A stretch of 64,000 bases of DNA from Mycolicibacterium septicum DSM 44393 (GTDB lineage: Bacteria > Actinomycetota > Actinomycetes > Mycobacteriales > Mycobacteriaceae): assembly GCF_000455325.1 (NCBI RefSeq), contig NZ_HG322954.1, positions 98,137 through 162,136 on the forward strand, written 5' to 3'. A program made the translations under genes and the position numbers. The notes beneath the pieces were generated by a model, which saw nothing but the letters and a program-made list of their open reading frames with translations, did not search any database and was not told the DNA's origin. This document shows positions 1-8,087 of the stretch, piece after piece; the stretch's first letter is position 1, and every line of letters begins with the position of its first letter.

Positions 1-639
1 CGCGGCCGACTCCTGCAATCCGAACAACGCAATATCGCTCTTGCCCAGATGATCCGCAGTGCCGGCGCAGGTTATCCGGGTGCTTCTCGCGGTGGCGCGA
101 TGCCGATGTCGGGCGGCGGCGGGTTCAGTCCGGCCAGCTTCGGCGGCGGTGGGAGCGGAGGCGGTCTTCCTGGACTGTCGGTGCCTCGCCTTACGGGCCT
201 TCTCGGTGGCGGAAATGATCGCACGGCTCCGGCTGGTCGCAACGATTCCCCGCAAGCGCGAGTTGGCTCTGGTGGAGGACCGGCCGCTCAGCAAGCGGTG
301 CGCGCGGCGCTGACCAAGCTCGGCCGCCCCTACGTCTGGGGCGCGAAGGGCCCGAACGCTTTTGACTGTTCTGGTCTTGTGCAGTGGGCATACGCAGAGG
401 CGGGCATCACAGTTGGTCCAGATACCTACAGCCAGATCAAACAGGGCCTACCTGTCGCGCCGGGCGATGTGACAGCTGGAGATGCCATCTTCCCATCGAA
501 TTCGATGGACTCTCGCGGCCCCGGGCATGTGATGTTGGCGATCAGCCCCACAGAAGTGATCGAGGCGCAACAAACGGGTGTGCCGATAAAGATTTCGCCG
601 ATGCCGGCGTCGTTTATTGCTCGTCGCTTTGCGGCGTGA
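1..639 (+). CDS. NlpC/P60 peptidase, 5' end outside window
   Basis: The frame is open from base 1, so the N-terminus lies upstream. What is visible is a Gly/Ser/Pro-rich linker followed by a C-terminal NlpC/P60 domain from about base 290. The catalytic cysteine sits in DCSGL (codon at 367) and the histidine in GPGHV (526-528). The family hydrolyses D-Glu/meso-DAP peptide bonds in cell-wall stem peptides and is usually exported. In conjugative elements such enzymes open the wall for the transfer machinery; that role is inferred from the neighbours. The last 26 bases overlap the convergent regulator gene. Confidence 0.85.
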   Translation, partial: RGRLLQSEQRNIALAQMIRSAGAGYPGASRGGAMPMSGGGGFSPASFGGGGSGGGLPGLSVPRLTGLLGGGNDRTAPAGRNDSPQARVGSGGGPAAQQAVRAALTKLGRPYVWGAKGPNAFDCSGLVQWAYAEAGITVGPDTYSQIKQGLPVAPGDVTAGDAIFPSNSMDSRGPGHVMLAISPTEVIEAQQTGVPIKISPMPASFIARRFAA

Positions 640-1246
640 GACTGCGAAAGGTTTTGCGGCTGCGACGGATCTGTGTCATCACGGCGTATAGCTGGTCTAC
701 CACCTCGTCTGATTCGGTGCTCTGTAGGGCGTCGACTAGGCCCGCCGAGAGGACTTGCTCCAGTGCGTTTGTCTGACTGTTGAGTTCGGCGATCACAGCC
801 TGGGCCTCAGGGGCGTTCGCGCTGTAGCGTGCGGCGACGTCGGCGATTGTGGCCGCCATTTCAGTCACACGCAGCGCTACGTTGAGCACCCAACCACTCA
901 ACTCACCGCTTGCTGATTGTGTCCGCTCTACTGACTGCAGCGGGGTGGCTGTCGGCACCGGGTGAAGCTTCTGCGTCGGCGCCGGTGCACCTTCATGCAG
1001 CATCGCAGTCAACGAGCCCACCGGCCACTCCAGGGCACTCTCGATTTTGCGGCGGTTGGCCATCCACGGCATCTTTTGACCGCGCTCTAGAAAAGCCACG
1101 GTGTTGGTGACCACGCCCGCGCGTTCGGCCAGGGCGGCTTGACTGCTGATCCCCAACGTCAGTCGTGCCTCGCGAACAGCGTCCCCGATACGGGCCAATG
1201 CTTCCTCGCGCGACTCTTCGCTGGCATTGAGTCGGCCGGCGGGCAT
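614..1246 (-). CDS. XRE-type helix-turn-helix regulator
   Basis: The N-terminal half is a Cro/C1-type HTH (residues about 13-65: a DAVREARLTLGISSQAALAERAG start and an NTVAFLERGQ recognition region). A helical C-terminal half may serve dimerisation. I chose the ATG at 1246 because AGGAGG lies 11 bases upstream; an in-frame ATG at 1303 would add 19 residues. It is transcribed away from the HNH-WhiB gene across an intergenic region full of TGAC/GTCA repeats, so it probably represses itself and the rightward operon. No other domain was recognised. Confidence 0.75.
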   Translation of the reverse strand: MPAGRLNASEESREEALARIGDAVREARLTLGISSQAALAERAGVVTNTVAFLERGQKMPWMANRRKIESALEWPVGSLTAMLHEGAPAPTQKLHPVPTATPLQSVERTQSASGELSGWVLNVALRVTEMAATIADVAARYSANAPEAQAVIAELNSQTNALEQVLSAGLVDALQSTESDEVVDQLYAVMTQIRRSRKTFRSLTPQSDEQ

Positions 1247-1756
1247 CGGTTGACTTCCCTCCTCATCGGCGACGTGACGCGCAGGACGCTGCACGGTTGT
1301 CATGAATATAGGCCCCAGTGTGACTGATCTGCAGCAACTCACGACAGCGTGATGATGGATAACCGTCGACATGCCTCCGTGTTGATGACCGTCAACAGCA
1401 TCATCTTTTTTGGTCATGAGGGCTCGTTGATGGCGACTTTGTGGCGACAAGGCGTGTGTCCGCCGTTGTCGCGGTATGGCCGCCCGCGACGCCGCCTGTT
1501 TGCGGTGCACTGGTGTCGAAAAGTGACTGCGGGGGGGTTATATCCGCTGGTTATGAGCGCTTTCTGTATACCGCGCCCGTGATGTCGGTGCTCGCAAGTC
1601 GGCTTTGTTGTCACTTGGGCGCTGGGTGTCGTGACAGTCGACATAGACGGATCGCAAAGAAACTAGTGACAACTGTCGTGACTGTGATCTACAGTCAACA
1701 TCAGTCATCATTTGACTCAGCAGATGTGTACAGAATCTGGAAGGGAAGTACACAAC
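1247..1756. promoter_or_regulatory. Divergent promoter region with repeated operators
   Basis: This 510-base stretch holds no convincing gene. It holds the inverted repeats TGTTGA-N6-TCAACA at 1380-1397, TGTC-GT-GACA at 1627-1636 and TGACTGT-GATCT-ACAGTCA at 1679-1697, and further GTGAC/GTCAC half-sites between 1600 and 1710. The leftward HTH regulator and rightward HNH-WhiB gene both start from it. The repeats fit binding sites for the HTH protein; that link is inferred. Confidence 0.5.
1666..1697 (+). promoter_or_regulatory. Candidate promoter overlapped by 19-bp palindrome
   Basis: A GTGACA -35-like box (1666-1671) is followed after 18 bases by TACAGT (1690-1695). The perfect palindrome TGACTGT-N5-ACAGTCA (1679-1697) covers the -10 box, the usual geometry for repression. 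The reading start of the HNH-WhiB gene is 60 bases downstream. Confidence 0.35.
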
Positions 1757-2632
1757 ATGCCTCTTAGTGTTGTCGGATCCGTCGCGTCACCCACGACCCC
1801 GGAGGGGAGCGACTGGAATCTCTCGGTCGAGCCCAGCCGCTTCTGGATCTACGAAGCCAAGGTTCGGGATTGCGGCATTGCCCCGTATTTCCGCCAGCGC
1901 GGCCGGTGCGGGACATGCGGGGCCACCATTGCCGAGGCAGGCTCGGGCTTCTGTGGTGACGAATGCGCACGAGTGTTCGTGGTCAACCACAACTGGGATC
2001 TGGCCAGGTTCGCAGCCATGCACCGCGACCAACACACATGCACCCGGTGTGGATGGCAGGCGACATCAGCCGATCCGACTCAAGACCTGGTCGTGCGCCA
2101 CCTTGAGATTCCCCGCTCGGGCAACGTGCGAGGCCGCGGATGCCACCAACATCTAGACAACCTCGAGACGGTCTGCAGAATGTGCGACGAACTCGACACC
2201 TCGGTGGTGACGGTCACCACGATCGACGCACCGCAGGAGCCCATCGATCCGGCGTTGTTCACGACCTCTCCCGCAGTGACCGCTCTGCAACCCCCGCACA
2301 CCACGATCCAACCCCACGAGCTGGATCCGGGTTTGTGCCGACAGCCCTCCACCGCAGTGGAACCCGAATTCTGGTTCACCACAATCAACCGCCGAGAGGC
2401 CCAAAAAATCTGCGCGAGCTGCCCGGTGCTGACCAAGTGCGCCAAGTTCGCCCTCGACATGCGCGTCACCGACGGTGTGTTCGCCGGTGTACCGCTTCCC
2501 GGCCGTCGCCACGCCCGCACGTTGCGTGAACGCCGCCAACAACTCCAAGAACTCGTCGACGCCAGCCTTGAGCACGACGTGGCGCACGCCCACGACGATC
2601 GCTCCGTCCGGATGGAGCAGGCCGGTGCCTAG
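1757..2632 (+). CDS. HNH-like zinc-finger / WhiB-domain fusion protein
   Basis: A 291-residue protein with two parts. Residues about 40-145 hold CxxC pairs (CGTC, FCGDEC, CTRC, CRMC), a VRHLE histidine and an HLDNLETVC stretch, the pattern of an HNH-nuclease-like domain. Residues about 195-265 look like WhiB: one Cys, then CASC, then a Cys six residues on, then a VFAGV turn and a basic tail. WhiB proteins bind a 4Fe-4S cluster and regulate transcription. ATG 1757 is chosen because AAGGGAAG precedes it. It heads the operon after the divergent promoter. An HNH-WhiB fusion is unusual; nuclease activity is not certain since the final HNH residue is unclear. Confidence 0.7.
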   Translation: MPLSVVGSVASPTTPEGSDWNLSVEPSRFWIYEAKVRDCGIAPYFRQRGRCGTCGATIAEAGSGFCGDECARVFVVNHNWDLARFAAMHRDQHTCTRCGWQATSADPTQDLVVRHLEIPRSGNVRGRGCHQHLDNLETVCRMCDELDTSVVTVTTIDAPQEPIDPALFTTSPAVTALQPPHTTIQPHELDPGLCRQPSTAVEPEFWFTTINRREAQKICASCPVLTKCAKFALDMRVTDGVFAGVPLPGRRHARTLRERRQQLQELVDASLEHDVAHAHDDRSVRMEQAGA

Positions 2633-2972
2633 CCCGTCGTCCCCGCGTCGCCAGATGCTCCGCGATGACCTGCTTGCTCAGCTCAGAGCGGCAAACAAAC
2701 CCTTGACGACGCGGCGGCTGCGCGAATTCGCCGCCCCGATTCCTGTCGAAGGCTTCACCGTCCGAGCAGCTCCGCTGCGTGAGCACGTTTACCGTGCGCT
2801 GCAGCAGATGCGGGCCGAGAACCTGGTGGAACCGATCGCCTCGTGTGGTCGCGACCTTGCCTGGCAGCTCACCGACGCGGGTGCCGCACGGCAGGAAATC
2901 GACACGCTCACAGCTCTGTTTGCGTTGCCTGCGGCCCCGCAGCCGTCAATGCAGCCCAAGGACAAGCCATGA
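2625..2972 (+). CDS. Small winged-helix DNA-binding protein
   Basis: A 115-residue protein starting at GTG 2625, overlapping the previous stop by 8 bases. An internal ATG at 2655 is the alternative start. The pattern of a helical core with LREHVYRALQQMRAENLVEPI followed by a beta-wing (DLAWQLTDAG) is that of a winged helix. The protein at 7776-8087 has the same layout (VAEQVYRTLRALHSRGHI), so the two are likely paralogues. It sits between the HNH-WhiB and DUF4326 genes and ends in a 4-base ATGA overlap. Specific function unknown. Confidence 0.65.
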   Translation: MPSPSSPRRQMLRDDLLAQLRAANKPLTTRRLREFAAPIPVEGFTVRAAPLREHVYRALQQMRAENLVEPIASCGRDLAWQLTDAGAARQEIDTLTALFALPAAPQPSMQPKDKP

Positions 2973-3781
2973 CCACCGCGGCCAACCTCCACAGCACCCA
3001 TTCGACACACGAGACCCTGCCGCCCTACTGGCCTACTCCCATCCGCAACGATCGCATTCCACCGCAACCCCGCCAGCTGCACACCGATCCGCTATGGCGT
3101 AACCCGTTCCATCCCAATGGCACTGGGGAAAACTGGCAACACCGAGCAGCCGCGGTCGTGGACTACGCGGTCTGGTTGGCAGGCAGGACTGACCTCATCG
3201 CCGCCAGCGCCCAGCTGCGCGGACACGATCTGCACTGCACCTGCGGTCATGATCAGCCATGCCACCGCGATGTCCTGTCCGACCTCGCCGATCCCGACAT
3301 CCTTGCCGGCCGTCGGCATGGCCACGGCTGGGGGTTGACGGTGCGACGCCCCTGGGCATCCCTTCTGCTCGTGCCACGCGAGCTCGGCGGCAAAACCGTC
3401 GAGAACCGCACATGGACAACCTCCTACCGAGGTCCGGTTCTGCTGATGGCCGGGGCCAGAGTCGATGACACAGGGGTCACTGCCGCGCGACGCGCCGGTC
3501 TGGACGCTTCGTGGCACACCCGCCAGCAGGGCTGGCTGGGAGCCGCAGTCCTGACCGACATCCACACCGCAACCGGCGACTGCTGTCGACCGTGGGGCGT
3601 CGAACCAACGGACGGTTCCCCGGTCTATCACTGGGTATTTCAGCATCCCGCCCGCCTCGCACTACCGGTGCGGGGGACTGGCTTTCTCGGTCTGCGGCGC
3701 ACACCGTGGAGCAATCTGATCCGCGCAAATGCGTTGCCCACCAGTACTTCCGAATGCACAACAGGGGAGGAGCCGTCGTGA
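2969..3781 (+). CDS. DUF4326 and ASCH/PUA-like two-domain protein
   Basis: 270 residues. The N-terminal half matches the DUF4326 layout: a WRNPF element, a helix ending in LRGHDLHCTCG, then PCHRDVL. The C-terminal half, from about residue 120, starts LTVRRPWASLL and carries ENRTW, YRGPVLLMAG and a GAAVLTDIH strand, as in ASCH domains, a PUA-like fold linked to RNA or modified-base binding. ATG 2969 overlaps the upstream stop (ATGA) and its own stop overlaps the next GTG (GTGA), so translation is likely coupled. A role in nucleic-acid modification or recognition is inferred. Confidence 0.7.
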   Translation: MTTAANLHSTHSTHETLPPYWPTPIRNDRIPPQPRQLHTDPLWRNPFHPNGTGENWQHRAAAVVDYAVWLAGRTDLIAASAQLRGHDLHCTCGHDQPCHRDVLSDLADPDILAGRRHGHGWGLTVRRPWASLLLVPRELGGKTVENRTWTTSYRGPVLLMAGARVDDTGVTAARRAGLDASWHTRQQGWLGAAVLTDIHTATGDCCRPWGVEPTDGSPVYHWVFQHPARLALPVRGTGFLGLRRTPWSNLIRANALPTSTSECTTGEEPS

Positions 3782-4077
3782 CCGCCACGTCCGCATTTGC
3801 CAACACTTTCCGGCGACCAACCGCTGCCACGCGCAACCGACACATCACCACCGCCATCATCATGGCGCTGTACGCGCTGCTGGTCCTGTCCGCTGTGTGG
3901 CTGACCGTCGTCCAGCCCGAGCCGCCGAGGCTGTCCGCGCAAACCCCGCGGAGCGTCACACCACACCTCGGCGCCGCGGCGAGCATGTCCATCACCTCGG
4001 CACCTTCAGGACCGTCCCGTGAGCCCGCGTCGCAGCGCGAACAGCCAGCGTGGCCAGATACACCTGAATTCGACTGA
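3778..4077 (+). CDS. Small single-pass membrane protein
   Basis: 99 residues from GTG 3778, coupled to the previous gene by a GTGA overlap. One hydrophobic segment at about residues 23-45 (TTAIIMALYALLVLSAVWLT) follows a basic N-terminus, and a Pro/Ser-rich tail follows it. This predicts a membrane anchor with the tail outside. No family recognised. It lies inside the same operon as the ASCH and cupin genes. Confidence 0.6.
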   Translation: MTATSAFANTFRRPTAATRNRHITTAIIMALYALLVLSAVWLTVVQPEPPRLSAQTPRSVTPHLGAAASMSITSAPSGPSREPASQREQPAWPDTPEFD

Positions 4078-4095
4078 GCACCAAGGGAAGCCATC

Positions 4096-4587
4096 GTGAG
4101 CGCCACCGTAAGCACACCTCACCCCGGCGGTTGGCTGAAGGTACTCCTCTCCGGCCATCCTCACCAGGTCATCACCAACAACAGCGCACCCTATCTGCAA
4201 CGTTGGTATCTCATCCCGCGCAACCGCTACTGCAACATCTACCTGCACCGGTTCATCGCATCCGACGATCCGACCTGCCATGACCACCCCTGGTGGTTTG
4301 CATCGTTACTTTTGCACGGCTCCTACCACGAAATCGAACCCGGTCGTGTCACCACGCGCCACCGCGGCAGCATCGCCGTACGTCGCGCACAGCATCGCCA
4401 CAGCGTTCGCCTGCCCCGAGACGCCGCGGGCCGAGAAACCCCCTGCCTGTCAGTGATCATCACCGGCCGTCACATACGCGACTGGGGCTTTTGGTGCCCA
4501 AACCTCAACGGAACCTACCGGTTCGTGCCCTGGAGGCAATTCGGAGCTGGCGGCTGCGGAGAAAACGGAAGCGAGGCACACTCATGA
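4096..4587 (+). CDS. Cupin-fold protein of phage/plasmid type
   Basis: 163 residues from a GTG preceded by AAGGGAAG. The core reads YLHRFIASDD, HDHPWWFASLLLHGSYHE, then GSIAVRRAQHRHSV and GFWCP near the end. The HDH and later HRH histidines fit a metal-binding cupin barrel. Similar small cupins occur in actinophages and plasmids, with no assigned reaction that I know of. It ends in an ATGA overlap with the hydrolase gene. Confidence 0.65.
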   Translation: MSATVSTPHPGGWLKVLLSGHPHQVITNNSAPYLQRWYLIPRNRYCNIYLHRFIASDDPTCHDHPWWFASLLLHGSYHEIEPGRVTTRHRGSIAVRRAQHRHSVRLPRDAAGRETPCLSVIITGRHIRDWGFWCPNLNGTYRFVPWRQFGAGGCGENGSEAHS

Positions 4588-5552
4588 CCCCTCTCACGAC
4601 GCTGACGCGCGACGACGCGGCAGCAACCAGCGGCGGCCAGCGACCCCCGCGCCGCACGGTAATGACCAGCGACGGTGTCGCCCTGAGTGTTTCGGACCAC
4701 TGCCGATCCTCGGCCGTCACCCACACCGTTGTTCTCCTACACGGCCTGTGCCTCACCCGGCAATCCTGGTACCGACCAGCGCAGCATTTACGTCGCGGCG
4801 ACATCAGAGTCATCCAATACGACCACCGTGGACACGGACGATCCGGTGGCGCACCACTGCACACCTACACACCCGACCGTCTCGCTCAGGATCTCGCCGA
4901 AGTCCTCACCGCACTGCAGGTCAGCGGACCCCTCACCCTCGCAGGCCACAGCATGGGCGGCATCGCCGCGCTCAGCTACCTCTCGCGGCCCGTCGACCAG
5001 CAACCCGTGCGCCCCGCAGGGCTGGTACTCGTCGCCACGGCGGCCGGCCACCTCACCGAGCATGGCCTGGGCCGCCTCCTGGCCCTGCCCGGTATCGACA
5101 CCGCCATCGGCCTCGCCCAACATGTGCCGCACATCCTCAGTGAACACCTCATGCGCAGCCTCGCACGCCCACTGTGCGAGCTTGTCACCCACGACAAGAC
5201 CATCTCCGCGTCGCTGAGCCAAGCCTTCCGCTCAACCCCCATATCCACAGCGCTCGGATTCCTACACTCCCTCAAAACCTTCGACCAACGTGACGTGCTG
5301 CCAACCATCGCCGCCACCACCACGGTGATCAGCGGGGGAGCGGACATCCTCACGCCGCCGGCACACTCCGAGGAAATGGCCGCCGCCATCAGCGGTGCCA
5401 CCCACATCCACCTGCCCAACGCAGGCCACATGCTCCTGCAAGAGGCGGCCTCCGTCGTCAGCACCGCCATCCTGCGCACCATCAATCTCCCCGAGGCCAT
5501 CGAGCAGACGTCAAACCCCCATGCGCTCAACGACATCGCCACGTCAGCCTGA
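4584..5552 (+). CDS. Alpha/beta hydrolase
   Basis: 322 residues. The fold is clear: an HGLCLTR oxyanion-hole region after strand 3, DHRGHGRSGG, the nucleophile elbow GHSMGG, the acid in GGADILTP and the histidine in NAGHML. The ATG at 4584 overlaps the cupin stop. Closest in appearance to the broad lipase/esterase/haloperoxidase branch; substrate not predictable. Presence in a conjugative backbone is odd, since these operons usually carry DNA-processing genes. Confidence 0.8.
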   Translation: MTPLTTLTRDDAAATSGGQRPPRRTVMTSDGVALSVSDHCRSSAVTHTVVLLHGLCLTRQSWYRPAQHLRRGDIRVIQYDHRGHGRSGGAPLHTYTPDRLAQDLAEVLTALQVSGPLTLAGHSMGGIAALSYLSRPVDQQPVRPAGLVLVATAAGHLTEHGLGRLLALPGIDTAIGLAQHVPHILSEHLMRSLARPLCELVTHDKTISASLSQAFRSTPISTALGFLHSLKTFDQRDVLPTIAATTTVISGGADILTPPAHSEEMAAAISGATHIHLPNAGHMLLQEAASVVSTAILRTINLPEAIEQTSNPHALNDIATSA

Positions 5553-5580
5553 CGTGCATCGGTGAAAGGTAAAACCGCAC

Positions 5581-5721
5581 ATGACCGCCACGACCTGCAA
5601 CAGCACTCCAACAGTCCGGCCTCGACCGGTCGAGCCCGCCCCACAGCCACACGCCGCAGACAATCTTGCACTGCTGCTCACCGCCCGTCGTCGTCGACAC
5701 ATGCACCGGACCGCGTGGTAG
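5581..5721 (+). CDS. 46-residue small protein
   Basis: A short open frame of 46 codons begins at ATG 5581 after GAAAGG and stops at TAG 5719-5721, five bases before the methyltransferase start. The product is Pro/Thr-rich at first and ends in a basic RRRRHMHRTAW patch. It fills the gap in the operon neatly and has a plausible ribosome site, but no family is recognised. Confidence 0.45.
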   Translation: MTATTCNSTPTVRPRPVEPAPQPHAADNLALLLTARRRRHMHRTAW

Positions 5722-5725
5722 CCAG

Positions 5726-6811
5726 ATGACTCATCTCCACAGTGACGGCCACACCCACAACCAGCCGCTGACACCCTATTTCCGCGATGAGCAGGTCACG
5801 CTCTATCACGGCAAAGCACTCGACGTAGCGCGCCAATTACCCAGCGGCTCAGTCGATTGCATCGTCAGCAGTCCGCCCTACTACAACCTTCGCGACTACG
5901 GCAGCGACGGACAATACGGCCTTGAGCCCACTCCCGCCGAATACGTGAGCAACCTGCGCGACCTGTTCACCGAGCTGCGACGCGTACTCGCCGACGACGG
6001 CACCTTGTGGCTCAACCTCGGCGATACCTACAGCACTCGCGCCGACGCCTCAGCGGGACCGACCTCTGGGCGTTCCCGCCCCCATGCCATGCCCGGCCGA
6101 ATCAACACCACCACTACCCTCGGCCGAAAGCAGCTCCTGGGAATTCCGTGGAGAGTCGCGTTCGCGCTGCAAGACGACGGCTGGATCCTGCGCCGCGACA
6201 TCGTGTGGGACAAACCCAATGCCAAACCCGAAAGTGTCACCGATCGGCCCTCCTCACGTCACGAATACCTCTTCCTGCTCACAAAGTCACCTCGGTACTG
6301 GTTCGACCTCGATGCCATCCGTGAACCGGCGCCACGGCGCAACGACGCCAAGACGTGGGCACAACGCAAAGACCTCGGAGAGCCAATGCGACACGGCCGC
6401 GGTGGCAAGTCGACCGTGGGAATTGGCGCATTCGCCTCGCCTCCCTCCGGGCGCAACCCCGGCGATGTGTGGTCCATCAACACCACACCTTTTCCGCACG
6501 CGCACTTCGCCGTCATGCCGCCGGCCCTGGCTCAGAAATGCGTGACGGCCGGCTGCAAACCCGGTGGCACCGTGCTCGATCCGTGCAACGGGGTAGGAAC
6601 CACCGGGCTCGCCGCTCAACGCGCAGGGCGCCGCTACATCGGCATCGACATCAAGGCTGACTATCTCGACCTCGCGCTGCGCACCCGCCTGCGCGACGCT
6701 GCCTTGGACTTCCACAACGACGCCAACCCGGCCGATACACCTGTATCCCCGAGCGGCGATCACATGTGCCCGCCGACCCTGCTAGACGCCCTGGGGGAGG
6801 CGGCATCATGA
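5726..6811 (+). CDS. Beta-class site-specific DNA methyltransferase
   Basis: 361 residues. The catalytic motif IV SSPPYYNLRDYG (SPPY at 49-52) comes before the S-adenosylmethionine motif I DPCNGVGTTG (from residue 285), the beta-class order. SPPY is seen in both N4-cytosine and N6-adenine enzymes, so the base is open. No restriction endonuclease is beside it, so it is an orphan enzyme, perhaps protecting the element from host restriction. The ATG at 5726 is preferred over an upstream alternative at 5666 because the extra residues overlap the 46-residue gene. Confidence 0.88.
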   Translation: MTHLHSDGHTHNQPLTPYFRDEQVTLYHGKALDVARQLPSGSVDCIVSSPPYYNLRDYGSDGQYGLEPTPAEYVSNLRDLFTELRRVLADDGTLWLNLGDTYSTRADASAGPTSGRSRPHAMPGRINTTTTLGRKQLLGIPWRVAFALQDDGWILRRDIVWDKPNAKPESVTDRPSSRHEYLFLLTKSPRYWFDLDAIREPAPRRNDAKTWAQRKDLGEPMRHGRGGKSTVGIGAFASPPSGRNPGDVWSINTTPFPHAHFAVMPPALAQKCVTAGCKPGGTVLDPCNGVGTTGLAAQRAGRRYIGIDIKADYLDLALRTRLRDAALDFHNDANPADTPVSPSGDHMCPPTLLDALGEAAS

Positions 6812-6861
6812 CCGGCCCCCGACCCGGGCCTGCACCGCAGCCACTACGCCACGCCGACTAG
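6808..6861 (+). CDS. Possible 17-residue peptide or decayed gene start
   Basis: An ATG overlapping the methyltransferase stop (ATGA) opens a 17-codon frame ending at TAG 6859-6861. The overlap style matches real genes here, but the length gives no support. It may be a leftover gene start. Confidence 0.15.
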   Translation: MTGPRPGPAPQPLRHAD

Positions 6862-6901
6862 CGGCCGCGAAGTTCACCAACGACAAGGAGCCCTACATCC
6901 A

Positions 6902-7447
6902 ATGTCTCGGAAACGCATCCACCAACGCAGCGAAGCCACCGAAGCCGACGTTGTCGACGCGCTCACCAGAGACGTCCCTGAGATCGCCTTCGACATCATC
7001 CAGATCGTCCGAGTGGCCATCGACGGACGCCAATGCAAAGTAGCGGTGACCACCAAGCAACCCGGCGTGTGCGTCACCGGTGCGTGCGTTGGTGTACGAG
7101 GCCACCGCATCCGGACGATCGCCCACGAACTCGGTATGGACAACATCGGAATTGTCGCCTACTCGGCGCATATCGAGACCTACCTCACCAACGCGATCAT
7201 CGCGCGCGGAGCGCACCCCTTGAGCGTGCACATCATCGATGCACCCGGACAGGTCGCGCGCATGGTGTTCGACGCCGAAGACCGCAGCATAGGCCCCACA
7301 CAGTTCGCCAGAGCCATCGGAACACGCGGGTCCAACGTGAGGCTGGCATCAGCGCTCACCGGCTGGCAGATCCGACTGTGCACTCCGCTGTGCCGGGATG
7401 GGCACTGCCTGCACCCCGGAGCGACATCACTGCGGGTGGCCTCATGA
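6902..7447 (+). CDS. Stand-alone NusA-like KH-domain protein
   Basis: 181 residues after AAGGAG. The whole protein aligns by eye with the two KH domains at the C-terminal part of bacterial NusA: VPEIAFDIIQIVRVA, KVAVTT, GACVGVRGHRIRTIAHEL, NIGIVAYS, then VARMVFDAEDRSIGPTQFARAIGTRGSNVRLASALTGWQI. The N-terminal RNA-polymerase-binding domain and S1 domain of NusA are absent. KH domains bind single-stranded RNA, so it may modulate elongation or antitermination of element genes, or compete with host NusA; this is inference. The stop overlaps the next ATG. Confidence 0.85.
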   Translation: MSRKRIHQRSEATEADVVDALTRDVPEIAFDIIQIVRVAIDGRQCKVAVTTKQPGVCVTGACVGVRGHRIRTIAHELGMDNIGIVAYSAHIETYLTNAIIARGAHPLSVHIIDAPGQVARMVFDAEDRSIGPTQFARAIGTRGSNVRLASALTGWQIRLCTPLCRDGHCLHPGATSLRVAS

Positions 7448-7782
7448 CCCCAAGACCAAACGTCAGCACATCGCGTGAAGCGGATTCCGGGACCACTGCG
7501 TGGCCCTGCGGATACTGCCGGGTCGACTCAACGGCCCACGTGGGTGATCGGTGCCCGCGCTGTGGCCGCAACAAGCCCCTTCCGTGGTGGAGGATGCAGA
7601 TACCGACCGGCAACGAACCCGCCGCGCCAAGAAGCCTCGACAGAAGTGCCGCTGCCTCAATGCTGCCCAAATCACATAACGGGCACCCAACACGCCGCGG
7701 AGGAAGCGCTGGCCACCCCAGCCGCCACCACGGTCTGATCCAGATGGCACGGTCACAACCGGTTCGGCGGCCGCAATGGTGA
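7444..7782 (+). CDS. Zinc-ribbon small protein
   Basis: 112 residues, started by an ATGA overlap with the NusA-like gene. It carries CGYC and CPRC pairs separated by 14 residues, a classic zinc ribbon, followed by a basic low-complexity tail rich in Arg, Ser and His. The tail has weak codon bias, so the C-terminus may be partly decayed. Function unknown. Confidence 0.5.
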   Translation: MTPRPNVSTSREADSGTTAWPCGYCRVDSTAHVGDRCPRCGRNKPLPWWRMQIPTGNEPAAPRSLDRSAAASMLPKSHNGHPTRRGGSAGHPSRHHGLIQMARSQPVRRPQW

Positions 7783-8087
7783 CCTTCAATCCCCGCCACT
7801 CGCTCAACGAGCGGCACACGGAGATACTTGCCGTCTTGTCCAACGCTGGCGAACCCCTGAGCACGAGCGCTATTCGTCGTCAGGTCAACAAGAACCGCAC
7901 CACCCAATTGGTCGCCGAGCAGGTCTATCGCACCCTGCGCGCACTTCACAGCCGCGGCCACATCCACAGGCTCACCAAAGACGGCACTACCGAAATTTAT
8001 TGGCAACACGCTCAGCCCGTCGTCAACGACTCCGCACACCCGTCGGCAGCCGACATCACCCAACAATCCTCGGGACCATCACAATGA
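7776..8087 (+). CDS. Small winged-helix protein, paralogue of 2625-2972
   Basis: 103 residues. Either ATG 7776 or GTG 7779 can start it; both overlap the previous stop. The sequence runs LNERHTEILAVLSNAGEPLSTS, then VAEQVYRTLRALHSRGHIHRLTKDG and a YW strand, typical of a winged helix with a wing. It resembles the gene at 2625 in length and helix pattern. Its stop overlaps the next methyltransferase ATG. Confidence 0.65.
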   Translation: MVTFNPRHSLNERHTEILAVLSNAGEPLSTSAIRRQVNKNRTTQLVAEQVYRTLRALHSRGHIHRLTKDGTTEIYWQHAQPVVNDSAHPSAADITQQSSGPSQ

